A stretch of 64,000 nucleotides of DNA from NCBI RefSeq assembly GCF_024505045.1, contig NZ_JANIBM010000012.1, forward strand, positions 51,718 to 115,717. Direction: 5' to 3'. The DNA is from Methylomonas aurea (GTDB lineage: Bacteria > Pseudomonadota > Gammaproteobacteria > Methylococcales > Methylomonadaceae). The notes under the pieces are model-generated. The model was not told the DNA's origin, searched no databases, and saw nothing but the letters and a program-made list of their open reading frames with translations. Numbering within the stretch: position 1 is the stretch's first letter; every line of letters begins with the position of its first letter. A program made the translations under genes and the position numbers. Shown here one piece after another: positions 9,281 to 17,376 of the stretch.

Positions 9281-12022
9281 ATGACACCCGAACATATCAG
9301 ACTAACAGAAGCTCGCGACTCAAAATATCCCTGGAAAAAATGGGGGCCTTATTTAAGCGAACGGCAATGGGGTACGGTACGGGAGGACTATAGCGGCAAC
9401 GGCGATGCCTGGAATTATTTTACCCACGATCAAGCCCGCTCGCGGGCCTACCGTTGGGGTGAAGACGGTTTGGGTGGCATTTCGGATGACCATCAGATTC
9501 TTTGTTTTGCTTTGGCGCTTTGGAATGGCAACGATCCGATTATCAAGGAGCGTGCGTTTGGTTTGACCAACAGCGAAGGCAATCACGGCGAAGATGTCAA
9601 GGAGTATTACTTCTATATGGACAGTACGCCTACGCATTCCTACATGAAATATCTGTACAAATATCCGCAGGCCGCCTATCCCTACGAAGATTTGATCAAT
9701 ACCAATCGCAAACGCAGCCGTGATGAATTGGAATACGAACTACTCGATACCGGGATTTTCAATGATGACCGCTATTTCGATGTCTTCGTCGAATATGCTA
9801 AAGCCGATGTCGAAGACATCCTGATTAAAATCAGTGTCAGTAACCGTGGGCCTGAAGCCGCGACCCTGCACGTATTGCCGACGCTCTGGTTTCGCAATAC
9901 TTGGTCCTGGGCAGATGGTGGTACTAAACCCATACTGCATAAAGTCGAGAATGCTGCCGGCAGCGTTATTCATGCCCAGCATACTGATCCGCTGTTTCAG
10001 GAGTTCCTGAGCGACTATTATTTGTACTGTGATGGCAACGTGCCTTTGTTGTTTACCGAGAATGAAACCAATAACGTCCGCCTGTTCGGTGGACAGAATG
10101 CTAGCCCCTATGTCAAGGACGGCATCAACAACTATCTAATTCATGGACAACAGGATGCGGTCAATCCGGCTCAGGTAGGTACCAAAGCAGCCCCTCACCA
10201 TCAACTGACAGTGGGTGCTGGAGAAACCCAAGTCATCCGCCTGCGCCTGGCCAGCACCCCGCCTGCCCAGCTCGGCAAGCCGTTATCGGGTTTTGATGAG
10301 GTGTTCCAAACGCGCTTGCAGGAAGCCGATACCTTTTATGACTTCATTACTCCCTCAGCAATCAAAGCAATCGATCCTGATCGAGCCAATCTGATGCGCC
10401 AAGCCCTGGCCGGCATGCTGTGGTCGAAGCAATATTTTTATTATGAGGTGGACAAGTGGCTCGAGGAGCATCACGTTACTCCTTGGTCGGGAGCAGAACA
10501 GCGCCATCGGATTCGCAACAGCGAATGGTTCCACGTTTGTTGCGATGACATTATCTCTATGCCGGATAAGTGGGAGTATCCCTGGTTTGCCGCTTGGGAT
10601 CTGGCATTTCATATGCTGCCATTGTCAATCGTAGATTCGGATTTTGCCAAATCCCAACTGGACTTGATGCTGCGCAACGACTACCTGCACCCCAATGGGC
10701 AAATCCCGGCTTACGAATGGAACTTTGGCGATGTCAATCCGCCCGTGCATGCCTTCGCCACCATGCAAATCTATCTGATGGACAAGGCCCGCAATGACGG
10801 CAAAGGCGATATTGACTTTCTCAAATATGCCTTCTCGAAACTGCTGGTGAACTTCACTTGGTGGCTGAATCGCAAAGACAGAAACGGCAACAATGTGTTT
10901 GAGGGCGGTTTTTTGGGGCTGGATAACATTGGTGTGTTTGACCGCAGCGCGCCGCTACCTACTGGCGGCTTCCTGGAACAGGCGGACGGAACGGCCTGGA
11001 TGATCTTTTTCAGCCAACAGATGTTGCGGATTGCGGTCGAACTGGCTGTTCACGATTCCCTGTTCGAAGAATTTGTTAGCAAATTTTTCGAGCATACGAT
11101 GTGGATAGCCGGGGCGATGGATAAGCTGGGCAAACAGCAGGATGAAATGTGGGACGAAGAAGACGGGTTCTTCTATGATGTCTTGAGATTCCCGGATGGC
11201 TCTGCAACGCGTCTGAAAGTCCGCTCGATGGTCGGATTGCTACCGCTAGCGGCCGTGGCATTATTTGAAGAAACTGATTTTAAGAACTTGCCCAACTTCG
11301 TCCAGCGAGCGCAAGCCTTCTGCCGTCGCCACCCCGAACTCTTAGCGAATATGCATTTGCCCAGTCAGCCTGGTGCAGCAGGTCGCCGCATGTTGTCGGT
11401 GTTCAACGAGCAAAAATTGCGTCGGGTGCTGGCACGGATGCTGGACGAAAATGAGTTCTTCAGTCCTTACGGAATCCGTTCCTTGTCTCGCTATCACCAG
11501 GAGCATCCGTATGTGTTTCACTATGCGGGTAAGGAATACCGCGTTGGTTACCTGCCGGGCGATTCCAACACCGGCATGTTCGGTGGTAACTCTAATTGGC
11601 GTGGACCGGTATGGATGCCCGTTAATTTCTTGCTCAGTGCTTCACTCCTGCGTCTCTACGGTTACTATGGAGACACGTTTAAGGTGGAATGCCCGACCGG
11701 ATCGGGGCAGTATATGACCCTTTTTGAGGTGGCGCAGGAACTCAATAAACGCTTGACCAATATCTTCCTCCACGATGACAACGGCCGTCGTCCGGTTTAT
11801 GGCGGAAGCGAGAAGTTTCAAACCGATCCCCATTGGAAGGACTTAGTGCTGTTTTATGAATATTTTCACGGTGACAACGGAGCCGGCATTGGCGCCAGTC
11901 ACCAGACCGGCTGGACGGGCTGTATAGCCAGAATCATTCAAGGTATGGGTGACATAACCAAAGACGTTTTGAACGGTGCCGATGTCGAGATGGCGGCGAT
12001 AAAGAAGACGGTCGGAAAGTAA
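9281..12022 (+). CDS. Large cytoplasmic glycoside hydrolase, MGH1/GH63-like
   Basis: A 913-residue protein without signal peptide, resembling the MGH1-like/GH63 (alpha/alpha)6-barrel family, which includes mannosylglycerate hydrolases and glucosidases. Recognisable stretches are the N-terminal RLTEARDSKYPWKKWGPYLSERQWGTVRED, split here as RLTEARD...KKWGPYLSERQWGT, the barrel motifs YPWFAAWDLAFHMLP and YEWNFGDVNPPVHA, and the C-terminal GDSNTGMFGGNSNWRGPVW and HQTGWTGCIARII. It probably hydrolyses an alpha-linked glucosyl or mannosyl compound; the substrate is not readable. Third positions are clearly more A/T-rich than in flanking genes, suggesting transfer together with the SulP and recombinase genes. 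Confidence 0.82.
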   Translation: MTPEHIRLTEARDSKYPWKKWGPYLSERQWGTVREDYSGNGDAWNYFTHDQARSRAYRWGEDGLGGISDDHQILCFALALWNGNDPIIKERAFGLTNSEGNHGEDVKEYYFYMDSTPTHSYMKYLYKYPQAAYPYEDLINTNRKRSRDELEYELLDTGIFNDDRYFDVFVEYAKADVEDILIKISVSNRGPEAATLHVLPTLWFRNTWSWADGGTKPILHKVENAAGSVIHAQHTDPLFQEFLSDYYLYCDGNVPLLFTENETNNVRLFGGQNASPYVKDGINNYLIHGQQDAVNPAQVGTKAAPHHQLTVGAGETQVIRLRLASTPPAQLGKPLSGFDEVFQTRLQEADTFYDFITPSAIKAIDPDRANLMRQALAGMLWSKQYFYYEVDKWLEEHHVTPWSGAEQRHRIRNSEWFHVCCDDIISMPDKWEYPWFAAWDLAFHMLPLSIVDSDFAKSQLDLMLRNDYLHPNGQIPAYEWNFGDVNPPVHAFATMQIYLMDKARNDGKGDIDFLKYAFSKLLVNFTWWLNRKDRNGNNVFEGGFLGLDNIGVFDRSAPLPTGGFLEQADGTAWMIFFSQQMLRIAVELAVHDSLFEEFVSKFFEHTMWIAGAMDKLGKQQDEMWDEEDGFFYDVLRFPDGSATRLKVRSMVGLLPLAAVALFEETDFKNLPNFVQRAQAFCRRHPELLANMHLPSQPGAAGRRMLSVFNEQKLRRVLARMLDENEFFSPYGIRSLSRYHQEHPYVFHYAGKEYRVGYLPGDSNTGMFGGNSNWRGPVWMPVNFLLSASLLRLYGYYGDTFKVECPTGSGQYMTLFEVAQELNKRLTNIFLHDDNGRRPVYGGSEKFQTDPHWKDLVLFYEYFHGDNGAGIGASHQTGWTGCIARIIQGMGDITKDVLNGADVEMAAIKKTVGK

Positions 12023-12106
12023 CGAATGGGGTTAGGAGGGCTTACCCACAAAACCAAGAAAGGGTCGCATTGTTCATCGAGTTAGCTATGAAAAGGCAGT
12101 ATAAGC

Positions 12107-12138
12107 CCGCGTAAACTGCCGATATTTGATTTACGCGG
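12107..12138. promoter_or_regulatory. Perfect 9-bp inverted repeat upstream of the SulP gene
   Basis: CCGCGTAAA (12107-12115) and TTTACGCGG (12130-12138) are exact complements separated by 14 bases. They end four bases before CTGGAG, the ribosome-binding site of the ATG at 12157. The position fits an operator or an attenuating hairpin; a terminator for the preceding gene is less likely because no T-run follows. Confidence 0.4.
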
Positions 12139-12156
12139 TAACTGGAGACAATAATC

Positions 12157-13866
12157 ATGAACCAACATCCGAAAGCCCCAGCGATTAGCCATCAGTCCAT
12201 GCTCGCAACGCTTCGCCTCGACGTGATTGCAGGTCTCACAGCCACAGCAGTGATTCTACCCAAGGCAATGGCCTACGCAACGGTAGCTGGCTTGCCGGTT
12301 GAAGTAGGCCTGTATACAGCCTTCATCCCAATGATTATTTATGCACTACTGGGCACATCGAGTGTGCTCAGTGTTAGCTCGACTACTACACTAGGGATCT
12401 TGGCCGGCACCCAACTTGCTCTGGTAGCGCCGGATGGCGATCCGGCAAGTTTGATGACTGCGACTGCAACATTAACCGGTCTGGTCGGCATTATGATGAT
12501 TTTAGCTTCGTTGTTACGCTTGGGCTTCGTCGCCAGCTTCATTTCCTCTCCTGTCCTGACCGGTTTCAAGACGGGAATAGGTCTCGTGATCGTGCTAGAT
12601 CAACTGCCAAAACTATTAGGCGTCCATATTGCCAAGCATGGCTTCTTCCGTGATTTGTTCAGTGTCATACATCACATACCGGAAAGCTCGCTGATCACGT
12701 TGGCGGTAGCCGTCGGGACACTGGCCGTGCTGAGCGTCATGGAACGGCTATGGCCTCATTCTCCGGCTCCTCTGGTCGCAGTCGGCGTAGGCATTGCAGT
12801 ATCATGGTTTTTTGACTTGAATACACAGGGTGTATCAATTGTCGGAATCATTCCACAAGGCTTGCCGTCACTAACTTTACCGGATCTGACACTGATCGAG
12901 GAGTTGGTACCCGGTGCTCTCGGTATCGCATTGATGAGCTTCACCGAATCTATCGCGGCGGCGCGCGCATTTGCAAATAGCGCCGAGCCTACAATCAATG
13001 CCGATCGAGAACTGGTCGCCTTGGGAGCAGCTAATCTCGGTGGTGCGTTATATGGAGCGATGCCGGCTGGAGGAGGCACAACACAAACCGCAGTTATACG
13101 CGCTGCCGGCGGCCAATCGCAGAAAGCGTCTTTGGTAACGGCAAGCACAGCCTTGGCAACCATGCTTTTGATTGCGCCCTTACTGAGCTTTTTACCACAC
13201 GCTACACTGGCGGCAGTTGTCATCGTCTATTCGGTTGGACTCATCAAGCCAGAGGAATTTATCGCCATCCGTAAGGTACGCACGATGGAGTTTGGCTGGG
13301 CAGTTGTCGCTTGTATCGGCGTTTTGATCTTTGGCACATTGAAAGGCATCATCGTCGCAATCATTGTATCCGTGATCGGATTAGTCAGTCAGGCCGCCAA
13401 TCCAACAGTATATGTGATTGGACGTAAGCGCGGAAATGACGTGCTACGGCCTCTGTCACCCGAACACCCAGACGATGAAACCTTCGAAGGGCTGTTGATC
13501 CTGCGCCCAGAGGGACGCATTTTTTTCGTGAATACGCAGCAAATTGCAGATCAGGTTCGGGCTTTAGTGATTCAATATCAGCCACGAGTCCTGGTACTGG
13601 ATATGAGTCGAGTTCAGGATATTGAGTACTCAGCGCTGCAAATGCTGATGGAGCGGGAAAAGCGCGCGACCGATGGCGGCGCCACGCTCTGGCTGGTGGG
13701 TCTAAATCCCAGTGTACTTGAGGTTGTCCGCCGTTCGGGTTTTGCCGACCGCCTTGGTCCCGAACGTATGTTGTTCAACGCTCGCGTAGCGATAGAGCGT
13801 TACCAAGCACAGCAGAAGTATAGAGACGTCTCTCAACAGATAACAATCCAACAATGCAGTTGTTAA
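12157..13866 (+). CDS. SulP family anion transporter with STAS domain
   Basis: Inner-membrane protein of 569 residues. The SLC26/SulP transport domain (about 1-410) starts with DVIAGLTATAVILPKAMAYATVAGLP and contains repeated hydrophobic helices; a C-terminal STAS domain (about 430-545) carries the conserved LVLDMSRVQDIEYSALQML loop. Family members move sulfate, bicarbonate or other anions; specificity cannot be predicted. It follows the glycosidase on the same strand after 134 bases and has its own ribosome-binding site (CTGGAG). Codon use is A/T-richer than the window average, like its neighbours. Confidence 0.9.
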   Translation: MNQHPKAPAISHQSMLATLRLDVIAGLTATAVILPKAMAYATVAGLPVEVGLYTAFIPMIIYALLGTSSVLSVSSTTTLGILAGTQLALVAPDGDPASLMTATATLTGLVGIMMILASLLRLGFVASFISSPVLTGFKTGIGLVIVLDQLPKLLGVHIAKHGFFRDLFSVIHHIPESSLITLAVAVGTLAVLSVMERLWPHSPAPLVAVGVGIAVSWFFDLNTQGVSIVGIIPQGLPSLTLPDLTLIEELVPGALGIALMSFTESIAAARAFANSAEPTINADRELVALGAANLGGALYGAMPAGGGTTQTAVIRAAGGQSQKASLVTASTALATMLLIAPLLSFLPHATLAAVVIVYSVGLIKPEEFIAIRKVRTMEFGWAVVACIGVLIFGTLKGIIVAIIVSVIGLVSQAANPTVYVIGRKRGNDVLRPLSPEHPDDETFEGLLILRPEGRIFFVNTQQIADQVRALVIQYQPRVLVLDMSRVQDIEYSALQMLMEREKRATDGGATLWLVGLNPSVLEVVRRSGFADRLGPERMLFNARVAIERYQAQQKYRDVSQQITIQQCSC

Positions 13867-13878
13867 ATGGTTTTCTGG

Positions 13879-13909
13879 AGTGGCGGTTTTTTAAAGTTAA
13901 ACCGCCACT
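13879..13909. terminator. Strong hairpin after the SulP gene
   Basis: AGTGGCGGTTT (13879-13889) and AAACCGCCACT (13899-13909) form a perfect 11-bp stem with a 9-base A/T-rich loop, starting 12 bases after the SulP stop. It fits transcription termination although no T-run follows on the + strand. Because a tyrosine recombinase gene follows directly, a recombination site is an alternative. Confidence 0.55.
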
Positions 13910-14007
13910 AACGAAGAATTCACGACTGGCAAGTTATGGCCGGTCAGCGCCCGATCCAGACCATAGCATGACAATAAATCTCCTTAAACAACAGTTAGGA
14001 GATCGTC

Positions 14008-14631
14008 ATGAACCAAGAAAATATAAGCAATCAACACTCGCCCTGGAACAAAGGCAGATTGATTGGACAGAAATCGCCACTAAAATTGAAGGAAATCTGG
14101 GCTATCCGTATCCGGCTGCAGATGGCCAAGAACACGCGAGAACTTGCGTTATTCAATCTTGCCATTGATAGCAAGTTACGGGGCTGTGATCTGGTCAAGC
14201 TTAAAGTCAGCGATGTTGCTCAAGGGGGTCGAGTGTCTTCCCGCGCGATCATAATGCAGCAGAAAACGCATAGACCGGTTCAATTTGAAATAACGGAACA
14301 AACCAGAGAGTCACTGGCAAATTGGATTAGTCAGGCTCAATTGAAATCCGATGAGCATCTTTTCCCAAGTCGAATTCATGCTTCGCCACATCTTTCGACG
14401 CGGCAATATGCCCGGATTGTTGAGCATTGGGTGACATCGATTGGCCTTGATCCAGCTGCCTGTGGTACGCACTCGATGCGACGGACTAAGGCTACGTTGA
14501 TTTACCGTCGGACAAAGAATCTGCGTGCCGTTCAGTTATTGCTGGGCCATACTAAACTTGAAAGTACGGTAAGGTATCTCGGCATTGAAGGCGACGACGC
14601 GCTGGAGATTTCTGAACAGACAGAAATTTAG
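14008..14631 (+). CDS. Small tyrosine recombinase (integrase catalytic domain)
   Basis: A 207-residue site-specific recombinase consisting almost only of a catalytic domain. All expected residues are present: R58 in SKLRGCDL, K86 in the beta-hairpin, H155-x-x-R158 in THSMRRT, H181 in LLGHTKLES and nucleophile Y190 in TVRYLGI. Full-length phage integrases have an additional arm- and core-binding region, so this is a short stand-alone type or the remains of a larger one. TTAGGAGAT precedes the ATG. It sits at the right edge of the A/T-richer block and may have mobilised it, although no att duplication was found by eye. Confidence 0.85.
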   Translation: MNQENISNQHSPWNKGRLIGQKSPLKLKEIWAIRIRLQMAKNTRELALFNLAIDSKLRGCDLVKLKVSDVAQGGRVSSRAIIMQQKTHRPVQFEITEQTRESLANWISQAQLKSDEHLFPSRIHASPHLSTRQYARIVEHWVTSIGLDPAACGTHSMRRTKATLIYRRTKNLRAVQLLLGHTKLESTVRYLGIEGDDALEISEQTEI

Positions 14632-14643
14632 CCCCTCCAAAAA

Positions 14644-14671
14644 ATAGCAGCCGTATGTTTTCGGCTGCTAT
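14644..14671. terminator. Bidirectional terminator-like hairpin
   Basis: ATAGCAGCCG (14644-14653) pairs exactly with CGGCTGCTAT (14662-14671) around an 8-base loop. A run of A precedes it, giving a T-tract for transcripts from the minus strand (HxlR gene), and CAATTTT follows on the plus strand after the recombinase gene. It therefore separates the recombinase from the HxlR gene. Confidence 0.7.
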
Positions 14672-14811
14672 CAATTTTGAACGGGCAAATGACGACCCAC
14701 AGGCGACGGACGTATTTTTCACTTCCAGTGTCTGCTCCAATCCGTTTAACCGACATTTGTAGATCGCAGCACTGCATTCCACTGACGCTTGTTTATAGCA
14801 AAACCGCTGTA

Positions 14812-15258
14812 TCAGTCGTCACAATCAGGCAGCACAAAGCGCAGCGGCCGAGTGCCTATCTTTGTCCCCGTAATCTCGTCGATGGCCACCGGTTTAATAT
14901 CTGCCCCCGTTTCGACATCCTGTATCCGCACCAACGGACCTTCGCCGCGATACTGATGCCCCCAGGCACCGATCATGACCAGCACCGGCAGAAAGTCGCG
15001 GCCGGCGGCAGTCAGCACATACTCCTCGCGCGGCGGACGTTCCGAATACAGCCGTTTTTCCAATAATCCTTCCTCTGTTAACGTCGCCAGCCGCCGGGTC
15101 AGAATCGTCGGCGCGATGCCCAGACTTTTCCTAAATTGATCGAAGCGGGTCAGGCCGATATGGGCGTCCCGCAGTATCAAGAGGCTCCAGGTGTCTCCGA
15201 GGAACGCCAGGCAGCGAGCAATCGGGCAAGGGTCGGCGCAACTATTTTTATCGTTCAT
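14812..15258 (-). CDS. HxlR family transcriptional regulator
   Basis: A 148-residue winged-helix DNA-binding protein. CPIARCLAFLGDTWSLLILRD at the N-terminus, broken here as CPIARCLAFLGD then TWSLLILRD, is the HxlR hallmark, with a conserved cysteine near residue 11. The helix-turn-helix follows (RFDQFRKSLGIAPTILTRRL) and then the wing (GLLEKRLYSERPPREEYVLT). HxlR regulators respond to aldehydes, quinones or redox stress in characterised cases. It is transcribed divergently from the SDR gene, from which it is separated by repeats that look like its operator. Confidence 0.92.
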   Translation of the reverse strand: MNDKNSCADPCPIARCLAFLGDTWSLLILRDAHIGLTRFDQFRKSLGIAPTILTRRLATLTEEGLLEKRLYSERPPREEYVLTAAGRDFLPVLVMIGAWGHQYRGEGPLVRIQDVETGADIKPVAIDEITGTKIGTRPLRFVLPDCDD

Positions 15259-15267
15259 ACTTTTTTA

Positions 15268-15330
15268 GTAGTGACTAAGTTTCTTTTTGATAGTAACATT
15301 GCTTTCAAAATGATAGTAACACTTAGTCGA
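15268..15330. promoter_or_regulatory. Candidate HxlR operator in the divergent promoter region
   Basis: The 103-base HxlR/SDR gap holds a direct repeat TGATAGTAACA at 15288-15298 and 15311-15321 and an inverted repeat GACTAAGT (15273-15280) / ACTTAGTC (15321-15328). Spacing of 23 bases between the direct repeats puts them on similar DNA faces. The arrangement suits a dimeric winged-helix regulator controlling both genes; assignment to HxlR is by position only. Confidence 0.5.
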
Positions 15331-15361
15331 CAGACTATCCACCCTCAAAAGGAGATTCGAT

Positions 15362-16174
15362 ATGAGCAATAAAGACAACGCTGTAGCCCTGGTCACCGGC
15401 GCATCTTCGGGCATCGGGCTGGTAACGGCCAAGGCCCTGCAACAAGCGGGTTACCGTGTCTTCGGAACCAGCCGCAAGGCGGCAGCAAACATAGCCGGCA
15501 TCACGATGTTGACCTGCGACGTCACCGACGAAACCTCGGTAAAGAACATGGTCGCTGAGGTCTTGAAGCAGGCGGGTCGTATAGACCTACTGGTCAATAA
15601 TGCCGGCATCGGCTTGCTCGGTGGTGCGGAAGAGTCGTCCACTGCGCAGGCCCAGGCTTTGTTCGACGTGAACGTGTTCGGCATCACCCGCGTGACCAAC
15701 GCCGTGTTGCCGACCATGCGCAACCAAAGAAAAGGCAGAATCGTCAACATCAGCTCGGTAATGGGCTTGATCCCGGCGCCTTACAACGCGCTGTATGCCG
15801 CGACCAAGCATGCCGTCGAAGGGTATTCCGAATCGCTCGACCACGAACTGCGCACCTTAGGCATCCGGGTGGTTCTGGTTGAACCGGCGTTTACCCGCAC
15901 TGCGTTCGAAGCAAGCATTACCAAGCCCGATCAGCCGCTTGCCGTCTATGACTCGGTGCGTGCCAACATGGCCGCGCTGATGCAAAAGGGAGTGAACGAA
16001 GGCGATGCCCCTGAAGTGGTCGCCTATACAGTGTTGAAAGCCGCGACCGCCGCAACACCCAGAAGGCGCTATACCGCCGGAAAGCAAGCAGGCCAAGTAC
16101 GTTTCCTGCGCCGTTTCCTCCCGGAAGCCATAGTAGATAAGAGTTTACGGAAGTTTAATAACTTGCCGGCCTGA
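15362..16174 (+). CDS. Short-chain dehydrogenase/reductase (classical SDR)
   Basis: NAD(P)-dependent oxidoreductase of 270 residues. The cofactor motif is TGASSGIG (12-19), with NNAG at 79-82, the catalytic serine at about 131-132, and Y145-x-x-x-K149 in LYAATKHA. AGGAGATTCGAT precedes the ATG. The substrate is unknown. Its position between an HxlR regulator and an RND pump suggests detoxification of a reactive carbonyl or aromatic compound, with reduction and export under the same control. It is 62 bases upstream of the adaptor gene on the same strand. Confidence 0.9.
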   Translation: MSNKDNAVALVTGASSGIGLVTAKALQQAGYRVFGTSRKAAANIAGITMLTCDVTDETSVKNMVAEVLKQAGRIDLLVNNAGIGLLGGAEESSTAQAQALFDVNVFGITRVTNAVLPTMRNQRKGRIVNISSVMGLIPAPYNALYAATKHAVEGYSESLDHELRTLGIRVVLVEPAFTRTAFEASITKPDQPLAVYDSVRANMAALMQKGVNEGDAPEVVAYTVLKAATAATPRRRYTAGKQAGQVRFLRRFLPEAIVDKSLRKFNNLPA

Positions 16175-16236
16175 GTTGCTCAACGAAAGAGAACGACATG
16201 ATTCATTTTCGAAGAATTCCAAGAGAGGAAAGCAAC

Positions 16237-17376
16237 ATGCCGAAACCAAAACTCCCATCACTACGAGCCACCAGCATACGCTGGCCGTTGATCGCTTTGT
16301 TGCCGATGACGATAATCGCCGGTTGCAACGACCAGGACAAACCAACGCCAGCGATTTCCCGCCCGGTAAAAGTGTTTCGAGTCGAACAGAACGCCGCAGC
16401 CGACGCTAGAAGCTTTGCCGGAGAGGTCAGGGCAAGAATCGAGACGCCTCTATCCTTCCGGGTAGCCGGTAAACTGCTGGAGCGCAAAATTGACGTTGGC
16501 GATCAGGTGCATAAAGGCCAACTGCCGGCAATACTGGACAACACCGATTACCGCCTCGCCGTGCAGGCCATCAAAGCCCAACTGGCTTCCGCCCGGGCCG
16601 ACAGCAATTTCTTGCGCGACGATCTGGCGAGATACCGCGAGCTGCTGGCCCAACAAGTCATCAGCCCACCGGAGTTCGAGCGGCACGAAACCGCTTATAC
16701 CACGGCGCGGGAGCGGACGGCGGCACTGGAAGCGCAATTGGACCAAGCGCTTAACCAGCTGACCTATACCGAGCTGCATGCCGACCGCGACGGCGTGGTC
16801 ACGGCGCTGGCTGTCGAGGCCGGGCAAGTGCTGGCGGCCGGTCAGGCCGTGGTGACGCTGGCCCAGCTCGACGAAAAGGAAATCCATTTCGACGTTCCCG
16901 AGCATCACCTGCAAGAAACCCGGTGCCAACAAGACGTCAGCGTATCTTTGTGGTCCGACGATAACCGGCGGTTCAAGGCCAGAATCCGCGAGATCGCCTC
17001 GGCCGCCGATCCGGCCAGCCGCACCTACCGCGTCAAGGCCACCTTGCTGGAAGGCCTGGATGCCGCGCAATTGGGCATGACGGCGACGGTTCAACTCGCC
17101 GCAAACACCGCCTCCCGCATCACCGTTCCGCTTTCGGCAATCTATACCCCGCAAAATCAGCCTGACTATCCTTTAGTCTGGCTGGTCGACGAACAGGCGG
17201 CCACGGTCAAATCCATGCCGGTTAAGCTGGGCGAAACGCTGGCCGGCGAACACATTGCCGTCGAGGGGGTAGCCCCTGGTCAATTGCTGGTCAGCACCGG
17301 CGTCCGGCGTCTGGCCGAGGGCCAGTCTGTCCGCTTGCCGACAGAAAATGCATCGGCTAAAGAGGGACAATTATGA
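16237..17376 (+). CDS. RND efflux periplasmic adaptor lipoprotein (HlyD/AcrA family)
   Basis: Membrane-fusion protein of 379 residues linking an RND pump to an outer-membrane channel. A lipoprotein signal peptide ends in the lipobox IIAGC with C30 as the acylated residue. A biotinyl-lipoyl-like half (ETPLSFRVAGKLLERKIDVGDQV), split here as ETPLSFRVAGK then LLERKIDVGDQV, is followed by a coiled-coil hairpin (about 95-165) and beta-barrel domains. I prefer the ATG at 16237, preceded by GAGAGGAAAG, over the open upstream ATG at 16198. The stop overlaps the pump gene start by four bases. Confidence 0.92.
   Translation: MPKPKLPSLRATSIRWPLIALLPMTIIAGCNDQDKPTPAISRPVKVFRVEQNAAADARSFAGEVRARIETPLSFRVAGKLLERKIDVGDQVHKGQLPAILDNTDYRLAVQAIKAQLASARADSNFLRDDLARYRELLAQQVISPPEFERHETAYTTARERTAALEAQLDQALNQLTYTELHADRDGVVTALAVEAGQVLAAGQAVVTLAQLDEKEIHFDVPEHHLQETRCQQDVSVSLWSDDNRRFKARIREIASAADPASRTYRVKATLLEGLDAAQLGMTATVQLAANTASRITVPLSAIYTPQNQPDYPLVWLVDEQAATVKSMPVKLGETLAGEHIAVEGVAPGQLLVSTGVRRLAEGQSVRLPTENASAKEGQL

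Noticed and set aside
13854..14168. 104-residue frame overlapping the recombinase start
   Set aside because: It spans the SulP hairpin and overlaps the recombinase gene, which has all catalytic residues and a good ribosome-binding site.
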